Shown here: positions 1 through 7,652 of the stretch, in pieces
How positions within the stretch are numbered: the first letter of the stretch is position 1
How the letters are laid out: each line of letters begins with the position of its first letter
Source of the DNA: Spirochaetota bacterium
GTDB lineage: Bacteria > Spirochaetota > Leptospiria > Turneriellales > Turneriellaceae
Length of the DNA: 48,733 bases
Reading direction: 5' to 3'
NCBI GenBank assembly: GCA_018240245.1
Contig: JAFEGD010000151.1
Span: 1-48,733, forward strand
Notes under the pieces: generated by a model
What the model was told of the DNA's origin: nothing
The model's database searches: none
What the model saw: only the letters and a program-made list of their open reading frames with translations
Made by a program: the position numbers and the translations under genes

Positions 1-206
1 ACGATGTATATACTGATTCAGATAAGTGGACAGTGAAAACAAAAGACGGCAAATTGAGTGCACATTTTGAGCACACTATTGCTATTACAAGTTCTGGGCC
101 GGTTATTTGCACGATGCCCAAAGGTGCAAATATCAACGTATTTGAATTGATGGGCGGTAAGCCTGCGAAAAACGCGGGTGGCAAAGAAGTGGGAGTGAGC
201 GTATGA
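1..206 (+). CDS. map: Methionine aminopeptidase type I, C-terminal end (5' part outside window)
   Basis: Removes the initiator methionine from nascent proteins in the cytoplasm. The readable 67 residues start at base 3. They contain the block [18 protein letters not shown], the signature of the last part of type I enzymes, where the Glu of FEHT is a metal ligand in the family. After the usual end of the enzyme there is an extra tail of about 25 residues rich in Gly, Lys and Ala. The TGA stop at 204-206 overlaps the rpmJ start as ATGA, so the two are translationally coupled. In many bacteria map precedes infA in this operon; infA is not between map and rpmJ here. The family call is firm; only the end of the gene is visible. 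Confidence 0.9.
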   Translation, partial: DVYTDSDKWTVKTKDGKLSAHFEHTIAITSSGPVICTMPKGANINVFELMGGKPAKNAGGKEVGVSV

Positions 207-319
207 AAGTCAGAGCGTCGGTAAGAAAAATTTGTCCGCAATGCAAAATTATTCGCAGGGCGGGAGTGATTCGCGTGATTTGTAAATCGAACCCGCGACA
301 TAAACAGAGGCAGAGGTAA
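203..319 (+). CDS. rpmJ: 50S ribosomal protein L36 (bL36)
   Basis: A 38-residue protein of the large ribosomal subunit. The sequence starts [15 protein letters not shown] and has the zinc ligands of the Cys-containing form: Cys11, Cys14, Cys27 and His33. Its size is normal for the family. The ATG overlaps the map stop by four bases (ATGA), and GGGAGTGAG a few bases upstream can act as the ribosome binding site. It sits directly before rpsM, the usual order of this operon. Confidence 0.97.
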   Translation: MKVRASVRKICPQCKIIRRAGVIRVICKSNPRHKQRQR

Positions 320-324
320 AATAG

Positions 325-708
325 ATGGCACGTATTGAAGGTATTGATCTCCCAAATCAGAAGCGCGTTGTAATCGGTCTGACGTATATTTACGGCATCG
401 GTCATAAAGCAGCGAACGATATTGTCTCAAAAGCGGGCATCCCCCTGGCAAAGCGCGTTCACGAACTGACCGAAGACGACATTATTAAACTTAAGAAGGC
501 GATCGATGGACACTATACTGTCGAAGGCGCGCTGCGCTCGAAAGTACAGCTCGATATGAAGCGCCTTGTCGATATCAATAGCTACCGTGGTTCGCGCCAT
601 CGCCGGGGGCTGCCAGCGCGCGGGCAACGTACAAAAACGAATGCGCGTACGCGCAAAGGGCGTCGTGTCACTGTTGCGGGCAAAAAAACCGCACCGAGCA
701 AAGGATAA
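325..708 (+). CDS. rpsM: 30S ribosomal protein S13 (uS13)
   Basis: Protein of the 30S head that contacts the 50S subunit and the P-site tRNA. It is 127 residues, normal for the family. Recognisable blocks are MARIEGIDLPNQKRV at the start, the helix-turn region with IYGIGHKAA, and the very basic end with RGLPARGQRTKTNARTRKG, which reaches the tRNA. Only five bases separate it from rpmJ, and AGAGGTAAAATAG upstream provides a purine-rich binding site. Part of the rpmJ-rpsM-rpsK-rpsD-rpoA-rplQ transcript. Confidence 0.98.
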   Translation: MARIEGIDLPNQKRVVIGLTYIYGIGHKAANDIVSKAGIPLAKRVHELTEDDIIKLKKAIDGHYTVEGALRSKVQLDMKRLVDINSYRGSRHRRGLPARGQRTKTNARTRKGRRVTVAGKKTAPSKG

Positions 709-724
709 TAATTAAGAGAGCACC

Positions 725-1141
725 ATGAGCGAAGAAGTAAAAGAGCAAGCCGCAGGCGAAGAAACCAAAACAAAGAAGATCAAAGATAAGGGACGTGTGC
801 CGCGTGGCCGCGTCTATATCAATGCGACATTTAATAATACGATCATTACCATCACCGACATGAACGGTAATTCGATCGCTTGGGCGTCGGGCGGTTCGCT
901 CGAATTTAAAGGTTCGCGTAAAGCGACGCCTTATGCCGCACAGCTCGCCGCGCGCTCGGCTCTCGACAAGGCGCGCGAACGCGGCTTGCACGAAGTAGAA
1001 ATTTATGTAAAGGGGCCCGGAGTGGGTCGCGAGCAAGCGATTCGCACGCTCGCCGCATCGGGGTTGCGCGTCAACCTCATCAAAGATATGACACCGGTAC
1101 CGCATAACGGTTGCCGTCCACGCAAAAAGCGTAGAGTATAA
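725..1141 (+). CDS. rpsK: 30S ribosomal protein S11 (uS11)
   Basis: Protein of the 30S platform that helps shape the Shine-Dalgarno cleft. It has 138 residues, slightly longer than usual because of a charged N-terminal stretch of about 20 residues (Glu, Lys and Thr rich). The conserved core follows: [39 protein letters not shown], the [13 protein letters not shown] motif and the end [18 protein letters not shown]. It lies 16 bases after rpsM with AAGAGAG as a likely ribosome binding site. Confidence 0.98.
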   Translation: MSEEVKEQAAGEETKTKKIKDKGRVPRGRVYINATFNNTIITITDMNGNSIAWASGGSLEFKGSRKATPYAAQLAARSALDKARERGLHEVEIYVKGPGVGREQAIRTLAASGLRVNLIKDMTPVPHNGCRPRKKRRV

Positions 1142-1155
1142 GGTTTAGGAGAAGT

Positions 1156-1785
1156 ATGGCAAGAGCAATTGGACCCGCATGTAAGTTGTGCCGCCGCGAG
1201 GGATTAAAACTATTCCTCAAAGGTCAAAAGTGCATGACCGATAAATGTATTTTTAATAAACGCAAAAATCCTCCCGGCCCGCCGCCGAAGCGTAAACCGA
1301 AGAATTCGGGCTATGCGACGCAGTTGCGCGAAAAGCAAAAAGTTAAGCGCGTGTACGGCCTTTTAGAACGTCCGTTCCGCAATTATTTTGCTGCGGCGTC
1401 GCGCCAGCGCGGTATCACCGGCGAAAACTTGCTGATTTTGCTCGAGCGCCGTCTCGATAATTCGCTGTACCGCATGGGCATCGCGTCTTCGCGCGCGCAG
1501 GCACGCAATTTTATTACGCACGGGCATATTCAAGTCAATAGTCGGCGTGTCGATATTCCGAGCTTCAAAGTGTCGATCGGCGACGTGATCTCACTCGGCG
1601 AAAAATTGAAGAGTAATAAGGTAATCCAAGATAACGTCGAGGTCTCTAAAAATGCGGGTCTCATCGCCGATTGGATGGAACTCGGCGACGATGGCAAGTC
1701 CGCGAAAGTGGTCAAAATGCCGACGCGCGAAAATGTCGATATTCCGATCAAAGAGAACGTGATCGTCGAGTTGTATTCGAAATAA
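1156..1785 (+). CDS. rpsD: 30S ribosomal protein S4 (uS4), zinc-binding form
   Basis: Primary 16S rRNA-binding protein that nucleates 30S assembly and in many bacteria also represses its own operon. It has 209 residues. The N-terminal region has four cysteines (Cys9, Cys12, Cys26, Cys31), the zinc-carrying (C+) variant of S4. The middle has the S4 RNA-binding domain with [14 protein letters not shown] and [13 protein letters not shown]. The start is supported by GGAGAAG six bases upstream. It lies between rpsK and rpoA. Confidence 0.98.
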   Translation: MARAIGPACKLCRREGLKLFLKGQKCMTDKCIFNKRKNPPGPPPKRKPKNSGYATQLREKQKVKRVYGLLERPFRNYFAAASRQRGITGENLLILLERRLDNSLYRMGIASSRAQARNFITHGHIQVNSRRVDIPSFKVSIGDVISLGEKLKSNKVIQDNVEVSKNAGLIADWMELGDDGKSAKVVKMPTRENVDIPIKENVIVELYSK

Positions 1786-1799
1786 AAAACGGAGTAGTA

Positions 1800-2780
1800 A
1801 TGGCAAAAGCATCACCCAAAAATTTACTCAAAGGTCTGAAGCGCCCCAAGAGCGCGGAGTTTCAACACGTCGAAACTCGGCCCGATTATGGCAAGTTTGT
1901 CGCAGAACCTTTTGAAAAAGGTTTTGGCGTCACGGTTGCAAACAGCTTGCGGCGCGTGCTCATGTCTTACATCGAGGGCGCGGCTATCGTTGCTGTGAAA
2001 ATCGAAGGCGTGAGCCACGAGTTCTCGACGATGCCCGGCATTAAAGAAGACGTAACGCGCCTGATTTTGAACTTGAAGCGCGTGCGCCTCAAGCTCGACG
2101 GCCAAGGCCCAATCACGCTCGAAGTCGAGAAAAAAGGTGCAGGCGTTCTCATGGCCGCCGACTTTGCCGTGTCGAATAGCGTCGAAGTTATGAATCCCGA
2201 TCTCGTACTCGCGCACATGAACGAAGATGCGAATCTCAAGATGACGCTACAGATCGATAAAGGTCGTGGTTATTTGCCGGCAGAAGTCACTAAAAAAATG
2301 ATCGATGAAGTGGGAGTAATCCCCATCGATGCGCTCTTCTCGCCGATTACAAAAGTTAATTTCGACATTACCGAAACTCGCGTCGATCAACGCACCGACT
2401 ACGATAAGGTAACGTTTGAAATCTGGACAGACATGACGATTTCGCCCGAAGATGCGATGGCGTATGCGGCGAAAATCTTAAAAGAACACCTGACGGTATT
2501 CATTAATTTTGCCGAAGAGCTCTACGAAGAAGAAGAAGAATTCGACGAGACCGACGAGCGCCTCAAGAAGGCGATGCAGGTCGCGCTCGAAGATATGGAA
2601 ATGTCGGTACGCAGCATAGCGGTATTGCGCAGCCTCGACATGCGCAATGTGAAAGATATCGTGACGCGCTACGAAGACGACCTCAGAAAAAGCAAACATT
2701 ATTCCGACAAGGTGCTTTTGCAGCTCAAGAGCAAGCTTGCGAATATGAACTTGGCGTTCGGCATGCGCGACGGCCGCTAA
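1800..2780 (+). CDS. rpoA: DNA-directed RNA polymerase subunit alpha
   Basis: Dimerises to scaffold RNA polymerase assembly; its C-terminal domain binds UP elements and activators. The protein has 326 residues, normal for the family. The N-terminal domain is recognisable by the blocks EPFEKGFGVTVANSLRRVLM and MPGIKEDVTRLILNLK. An acidic linker (EEEEEFDETDE) follows, and then the C-terminal domain with SVRSIAVLRSLDMRNVKDIV. The frame is open further upstream into rpsD, but the ATG at 1800 is chosen because GGAG lies just before it, it follows the rpsD stop by 14 bases, and the preceding residues are unlike any alpha subunit. Confidence 0.98.
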   Translation: MAKASPKNLLKGLKRPKSAEFQHVETRPDYGKFVAEPFEKGFGVTVANSLRRVLMSYIEGAAIVAVKIEGVSHEFSTMPGIKEDVTRLILNLKRVRLKLDGQGPITLEVEKKGAGVLMAADFAVSNSVEVMNPDLVLAHMNEDANLKMTLQIDKGRGYLPAEVTKKMIDEVGVIPIDALFSPITKVNFDITETRVDQRTDYDKVTFEIWTDMTISPEDAMAYAAKILKEHLTVFINFAEELYEEEEEFDETDERLKKAMQVALEDMEMSVRSIAVLRSLDMRNVKDIVTRYEDDLRKSKHYSDKVLLQLKSKLANMNLAFGMRDGR

Positions 2781-2793
2781 AAGATAGGTAACT

Positions 2794-3306
2794 ATGATTA
2801 AAGGCAACAAAGTAAAACATCTGAATAAAAAAGTCGGGCATCGACAAGCGATGCTCGGTAATTTGGTGCAGTCGCTGTTTTATCACGAAAATATTACGAC
2901 AACGGTTGCGAAGGCAAAAGTAACGCGCCAAATCGCCGAGAAACTGATTACGCGCGCTCGGGCGAATCAAAAAGATTCGTTAACGCAGGCGCAGAAAGTG
3001 CACAATTTGCGCGAAGCGGCGAAGATTGTTACCGACAAAGAAATCTTGCACAAACTGTTTAACGATATCGCCCCACGCTTTACCACGCGCCCCGGCGGCT
3101 ATACTCGCATTTTGCGTGTAGGTCAAAGAATTTCCGACGCTTCTGAAATGGCGTTGTTGCAGTTGGTCGAGCGCAAAGAGCTCGCGCAACTCAAAGACGA
3201 CCGTGCGGCGGTGCGTGCGGCACGCAACAAAAAAGCTGGAAAAAAAGCGGCAAAAAAAACTGCGGCGAAATCGGAAAAAGAACCGAAAGAAAAGAAGAAA
3301 AAGTAA
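2794..3306 (+). CDS. rplQ: 50S ribosomal protein L17 (bL17) with long basic tail
   Basis: Protein at the exit-tunnel side of the large subunit. The core (residues 1 to about 130) has the L17 blocks MIKGNKVKHLNKKVGHR, RQAMLGNLVQSLF and RFTTRPGGYTRILRVGQR. The protein is 170 residues because of a Lys/Ala/Glu-rich tail of about 35 residues that the core family lacks. The tail is low complexity and probably disordered. It is the last gene of the operon; the terminator at 3327 follows 20 bases after the stop. Confidence 0.97.
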   Translation: MIKGNKVKHLNKKVGHRQAMLGNLVQSLFYHENITTTVAKAKVTRQIAEKLITRARANQKDSLTQAQKVHNLREAAKIVTDKEILHKLFNDIAPRFTTRPGGYTRILRVGQRISDASEMALLQLVERKELAQLKDDRAAVRAARNKKAGKKAAKKTAAKSEKEPKEKKKK

Positions 3307-3326
3307 ATCGCCGATTTTTTGCGAAG

Positions 3327-3352
3327 AGCGCGCCACGGCGCGCTTTTTTTTT
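3327..3352 (+). terminator. Rho-independent terminator of the alpha ribosomal operon
   Basis: A GC-only stem AGCGCGC/GCGCGCT with a CACG loop is followed by nine T residues. It starts 20 bases after the rplQ stop and separates the ribosomal operon from alaS. This is the clearest intrinsic terminator in the window. Confidence 0.92.
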
Positions 3353-3362
3353 GTTGCGATGC

Positions 3363-3438
3363 CGCTCTGAATGTTTTAGAGCGCGTCGCGAAACCGCCAT
3401 TGTACTTGTTGGCACATTGCAGTTCGGTGAACTCACCG
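3363..3438 (+). promoter_or_regulatory. alaS upstream region with two small hairpins
   Basis: Between the terminator and alaS there are two short inverted repeats: CGCTCT (3363-3368) with AGAGCG (3378-3383), and CGGTG (3425-3429) with CACCG (3434-3438). The second ends nine bases before the Shine-Dalgarno sequence GGAGGAAATT of alaS. Neither has a T-run, so neither is a terminator. A promoter must lie here, but no convincing -35/-10 pair is visible. Confidence 0.35.
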
Positions 3439-3457
3439 CAATCGCTCGGAGGAAATT

Positions 3458-6145
3458 ATGGCAGTGAAGACCATTAACGATATCAGAGGCTCTTTTCTTT
3501 CGTTCTTTGAAAGCAAAGGGCATCTGCGTATGCCCAGCGCCTCATTACTCCCTGCGGCAGACCCGACGCTACTTTTCACGACGGCGGGCATGGTACCGTT
3601 CAAAGATTTTTTTTCCGGCGCTAAGACGCCGCCTGCCCCGCGTTTGGCGTCGATACAAAAATGCCTGCGCACGACCGACCTCGAATCGGTCGGTAAAACA
3701 AAGCGCCATTTATCTTTTTTCGAGATGTTGGGTAATTTTAGTTTTGGCAATTATTTTAAGAAAGAAGCGATTGAGTTTGCGTGGGAGTACTCCACACAAT
3801 TTTTACCGTTTCCGAAAGAAAAAATCTGGATCAGCATTTTTGAGAACGACGACGAAGCGGCGGAGCTTTGGCACAAACACATCGGGGTGCCGAAAGAGCG
3901 CATTGTGCGTTTGGGGCGCGCCGATAATTTCTGGGGGCCTGCGGGTGAGAGCGGCGCGTGCGGTCCGTGCAGCGAACTCTATCTCGATCGCGGCGAAGAG
4001 TTTGGCACCGACGCCGAGAATCGCGCGCCCGGCGGTTCGGGCGACCGCTTTATGGAATTCTGGAATCTTGTTTTCAATCAATTCGACTTTCAGCGCGGCG
4101 AATATTTGCCGCTCAAGCAAACCGGTATCGATACCGGTGCGGGCTTAGAACGTTTGGCGACGCTCGTGCAGGGTGTCGACTCGGTCTTCGATACCGACGA
4201 ATTGATGCGTCTGCGCGAAGCGGCGGCGAAAATATTTTCAGCCGAGTATGTCGGAAAAAATATCGTCCCTTTGCGCGTGCTTACCGACCACATTCGCACG
4301 CTTACCTTCGCGATGTCCGATGGAATTTTTCCCTCGAATGAATCGCGCGGCTACGTGTTACGCCGCGTCTTGCGCCGCGCGATGCTATTCGGTAGAAAAC
4401 TCGGACAAAAAGAGCCGCAGCTCTATAAGCTCTGCGATGTTGTGAGCGCTATTTACGGCGATTTTTATACCGAACTCAAAGACAATATTCCGTTCATCGC
4501 CAATTATATTCACGAAGAAGAAAATCGTTTTTTGCGTACGCTCGACTCGGGTGCTTCGCGGCTTGAAGAGCTCATGTCCGATTTGCGCGCGCGCGGCGGT
4601 AAAGAGCTGAAAGGCAGCGACGTGTTTCAGCTCTACGACACCTTCGGCTTTCCGTTAGAGATGACGGTCGAACTCGCCGAACAAGAAAGCTTAGGCGTCG
4701 ATACCGCCGGTTTCAAAATTGAAATGGAAAAGCAGCGAGAGCGTGGACGCGCCGCTTGGAAAGGTGCGCTCGAATTGCCGATTGAGAAGACAACGAAAAC
4801 CCAATTTTCCGGTTACGACACGCTTACCGATCACGCCACGGTCGTTGCGCTTGTTCGAGAAAATGCCGCCGTGCAGAATCTTTCGGCAAAAGACTCGGGT
4901 TCGTTGTGTTTTGTTCTTACCGAGCGCACTCCGTTTTATGCCGAGGGTGGCGGGCAGATGGGCGATAACGGTTTTATTAAGGCTGCGAACGGCAGCGCAC
5001 GCATTGTCGATTGCCGTAAACAAGGCGACGCCTACGTGCATCTAATTTCCGATATTGAAGGCTCGCTGTCGACAGGCGACGCCGTAACGCTGACCGTCGA
5101 TAGCGAGCGCCGTGCGGCGCTGCAGCGCCATCATAGCGGCACACACTTGCTGAATGCGGCGCTCAAGAAAATTTTAGGGCAACATATTAAGCAGAGCGGT
5201 TCGCTTGTGCATCCGGATTATCTGCGGTTCGACTTTACGCACCCGAAGGCGATGAGCGCAGCCGAAGTCGAAGCGGTCGAAAATACGGTCGCTGAGGCGA
5301 TTGCCGCGAATTTATCGGTGGCAACGCTCGAATTGGCAAAAAAAGACGCAGAAAAGCGCGGCGCCGTGATGACGTTCGGGGAAAAATACGGCGACGTGGT
5401 GCGCGTCGTCGAAATGGGCGAGTTCTCGAAAGAATTTTGCGGCGGTACGCACGTCGCACATACCGGCGAAATCGGTACGTTTTTTATTCAGAAAGAATCG
5501 AGCCCCGGCGCTGGCAATCGTCGCATCGAGGCCGTTGCCGGCAAGGCGGCGACGACGTTATTTGCGCGCCGTGCCGCTGAAATCGAAGCACACTTGACCG
5601 AATTAAAATCCGAAGCGCAAGATACTCGCATTGCAACGCTGATAGCAGAAGTAAAAAAATTACAAAAGAGCCCTGTTGCAAGTAAATCTTGGCGGCAATT
5701 ATTGGCTCTTGACGAAAGTGTTCAAGCGTTACAGCACGAGCTGCGTAAACAAAAGAAAAAAGAAATGCAAGCGGCGACAGGTGTCGATGAAGTCGAGATC
5801 GAAACCGTCGCGAAAAGCGCTAAGGTAAATTCCCGGGGTGTTGCCGTTGCAATGCAGCTATATCAAAATCGGTCTATTCCCGACCTCAAAAATTTTCTCG
5901 ATAAAGTGCGCGAAAAAAATTCGAATGCCGTTTATGTATTCGTGTCAGAAACCGCTGCGGAGAAAATCTTTGTCTGCGGCACTTCGGCGCAATATGCGGC
6001 AGAGAGGAACATCCAACTGAACGCTGTGCTGCGTATGGCACCGAGCGAGCTGCAGGTGGTGGGTGGCGGTAAAGGCGAACTCGTTCAAGGAAAAATTGGC
6101 GGAGAGATTAGCGCGTTTATGGAATTTATCGTGCAGGGCGTGTGA
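3458..6145 (+). CDS. alaS: Alanyl-tRNA synthetase
   Basis: Charges tRNA-Ala with alanine and hydrolyses mischarged Ser- or Gly-tRNA-Ala. It has 895 residues, the usual length. The class II catalytic domain is at the N-terminus (FTTAGMVPFKDFFSG, CLRTTDLESVGKTKRHLSFFEMLGNFSFG shared with the family). The editing domain has GGGQMGD near residue 497, the metal-binding HHSGTH near 557 and CGGTHV near 660. A coiled-coil stretch and the C-Ala domain (VGGGKGELVQGK near the end) follow. The start is fixed by a strong GGAGG seven bases upstream. It is the first gene of the alaS-acpS-ruvB group. Confidence 0.98.
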   Translation: MAVKTINDIRGSFLSFFESKGHLRMPSASLLPAADPTLLFTTAGMVPFKDFFSGAKTPPAPRLASIQKCLRTTDLESVGKTKRHLSFFEMLGNFSFGNYFKKEAIEFAWEYSTQFLPFPKEKIWISIFENDDEAAELWHKHIGVPKERIVRLGRADNFWGPAGESGACGPCSELYLDRGEEFGTDAENRAPGGSGDRFMEFWNLVFNQFDFQRGEYLPLKQTGIDTGAGLERLATLVQGVDSVFDTDELMRLREAAAKIFSAEYVGKNIVPLRVLTDHIRTLTFAMSDGIFPSNESRGYVLRRVLRRAMLFGRKLGQKEPQLYKLCDVVSAIYGDFYTELKDNIPFIANYIHEEENRFLRTLDSGASRLEELMSDLRARGGKELKGSDVFQLYDTFGFPLEMTVELAEQESLGVDTAGFKIEMEKQRERGRAAWKGALELPIEKTTKTQFSGYDTLTDHATVVALVRENAAVQNLSAKDSGSLCFVLTERTPFYAEGGGQMGDNGFIKAANGSARIVDCRKQGDAYVHLISDIEGSLSTGDAVTLTVDSERRAALQRHHSGTHLLNAALKKILGQHIKQSGSLVHPDYLRFDFTHPKAMSAAEVEAVENTVAEAIAANLSVATLELAKKDAEKRGAVMTFGEKYGDVVRVVEMGEFSKEFCGGTHVAHTGEIGTFFIQKESSPGAGNRRIEAVAGKAATTLFARRAAEIEAHLTELKSEAQDTRIATLIAEVKKLQKSPVASKSWRQLLALDESVQALQHELRKQKKKEMQAATGVDEVEIETVAKSAKVNSRGVAVAMQLYQNRSIPDLKNFLDKVREKNSNAVYVFVSETAAEKIFVCGTSAQYAAERNIQLNAVLRMAPSELQVVGGGKGELVQGKIGGEISAFMEFIVQGV

Positions 6146-6149
6146 GATT

Positions 6150-6527
6150 ATGGTAGTCGGTGTCGGTATCGATATTTGTGAAAACGATCGTATCTCCGAG
6201 ATGCGCAATAAATATAAAGATCGTTTTTTGAAGCGCGTTTTTACCGACGCTGAAGTGCTGTATTGCTTGAAGAAAAAAGATCCGACGCCGCATTTTGCCG
6301 CGCGCTTTGCCGTGAAAGAGGCGTTCATAAAAGCGTTGGGGATGCCGCGCGATTTGACAATCTCTTATCGCGATGTCGGCCTTAAGGGCAGCGAAGGCAA
6401 AAAAGATATTCAAGTGACGGGTAAGCTCGCCGCGATGCTCGCGACGAAAAACGTCACGAATATTCTCTTCAGTATCTCGCACGCACGCGATTACTCGAAT
6501 GCGTGCGTCATTCTAGAACAAGGCTGA
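6150..6527 (+). CDS. acpS: Holo-[acyl-carrier-protein] synthase
   Basis: Transfers 4'-phosphopantetheine from CoA to the serine of apo-ACP, activating fatty acid synthesis. The protein is 125 residues. The magnesium-binding Asp8 is in GVGIDICENDRI, and the second conserved motif is FAVKEAFIKALG (Glu as metal ligand). The end FSISHARDYSNACVILE matches the ACPS fold. The ATG at 6150 is chosen although the frame is open upstream, because the family begins exactly with the GxDI(C/V)E strand. It starts four bases after alaS stops, and its own stop overlaps the ruvB start (TGATG). Confidence 0.96.
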   Translation: MVVGVGIDICENDRISEMRNKYKDRFLKRVFTDAEVLYCLKKKDPTPHFAARFAVKEAFIKALGMPRDLTISYRDVGLKGSEGKKDIQVTGKLAAMLATKNVTNILFSISHARDYSNACVILEQG

Positions 6528-7576
6528 TGGCGCGCGAAAGTACCGAAGAGGGGGCTGAGTTCGATGCGCGCATCGAGGTCGCACCCAATAGCGAAGAAGC
6601 GCAAGTGCGTCCGGCGTCGCTTACCGAATATATCGGGCAGCGAGAAATTGTCGATAATTTGATTTCGTATATTAAGGCGGCGCTCTTGCGTAAAGAACCG
6701 CTCGATCATATTTTGTTATCGGGCCCGCCGGGGCTCGGTAAAACGACGCTCGCGCGCATCGTCGCGCATGAAATGGGCGCGCGTTTCTCGCAAGTGACCG
6801 CGCCGAATATCAAGCGGCCCGGCGATCTCGCGAAAATTCTGAGCGCTTTAGGCGCGCACGACGTTCTCTTTATCGATGAAATTCATCGCTTACCCGCGCC
6901 CGCCGAAGAGCTGCTCTACGGCGCGATGGAAGACCGCAGCATCGATATTACCGTGGGCGACGGCACGCTCGCGAACTCGATTCAAATTACGCTGCCGCCG
7001 TTTACACTCGTCGGTGCAACGACACGCCCCGGCGATTTAACGGCGCCGCTCAGAACGCGCTTTGGTATTCCCTTTCATCTCGAATTTTATGCGGCGGACG
7101 ATATCGAGCGCATCTTAACGCGCGCAGCTCGCATTTGGAAAATGCAGCCCGAAAACGCAGCAACGCGCGCGATTAGTCGCCGTGCGCGCAGTACGCCGCG
7201 CATTGCGCTACATCTCCTACGCCGCGTCTGGGATTACGTGCTCGCCGACAGCGCCGATTTGCAAAAACAGGTGACGGCAGCCGATGCCGAGCGCGCATTT
7301 GAGCGCATGCACATCGACGCCGAGGGTATGACGCGCCTCGATCGCCGGTTTATGCTCAGCATTGCCGAGCACTACGAAGGCGGCCCGGTGGGATTAAAAC
7401 CGCTGTCGGCGATTCTTGCCGAAGATTTGGCGACTCTCGAAGATTATGTCGAACCCTACCTCGTGCGGCGGGCGTTCATTAAGCGTACCGCGCGCGGGCG
7501 TATGCTCACGCGCGAAGCGTACAAGCACCTGGGGATTACCCCCGGAAAAGGAGGCACGGGTGAATTGTGGGGTTAA
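6527..7576 (+). CDS. ruvB: Holliday junction branch-migration helicase RuvB
   Basis: Hexameric AAA+ motor that drives branch migration with RuvA during recombinational repair. It has 349 residues, normal length. Visible parts are the RPASLTEYIGQREIVDNL entry, Walker A GPPGLGKT (about residues 66-73), Walker B and sensor LFIDEIHRL, VGATTRPGDLTAPLRTRFG, the STPRIALHLLRRVWDY region and the C-terminal winged helix (KRTARGRMLTREAYKHLG). The start ATG shares one base with the acpS stop. No ruvA or ruvC lies nearby. Seventy-six bases after its stop the sequence changes to the RHS toxin locus. Confidence 0.98.
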   Translation: MARESTEEGAEFDARIEVAPNSEEAQVRPASLTEYIGQREIVDNLISYIKAALLRKEPLDHILLSGPPGLGKTTLARIVAHEMGARFSQVTAPNIKRPGDLAKILSALGAHDVLFIDEIHRLPAPAEELLYGAMEDRSIDITVGDGTLANSIQITLPPFTLVGATTRPGDLTAPLRTRFGIPFHLEFYAADDIERILTRAARIWKMQPENAATRAISRRARSTPRIALHLLRRVWDYVLADSADLQKQVTAADAERAFERMHIDAEGMTRLDRRFMLSIAEHYEGGPVGLKPLSAILAEDLATLEDYVEPYLVRRAFIKRTARGRMLTREAYKHLGITPGKGGTGELWG

Positions 7577-7652
7577 GTCGTGCCCAAAATCTGCTCAGTA
7601 GAGATTCATTGCAATTCGGGGCCTTGCAGCGACAGAGCCGTGTTCGTGGGAA

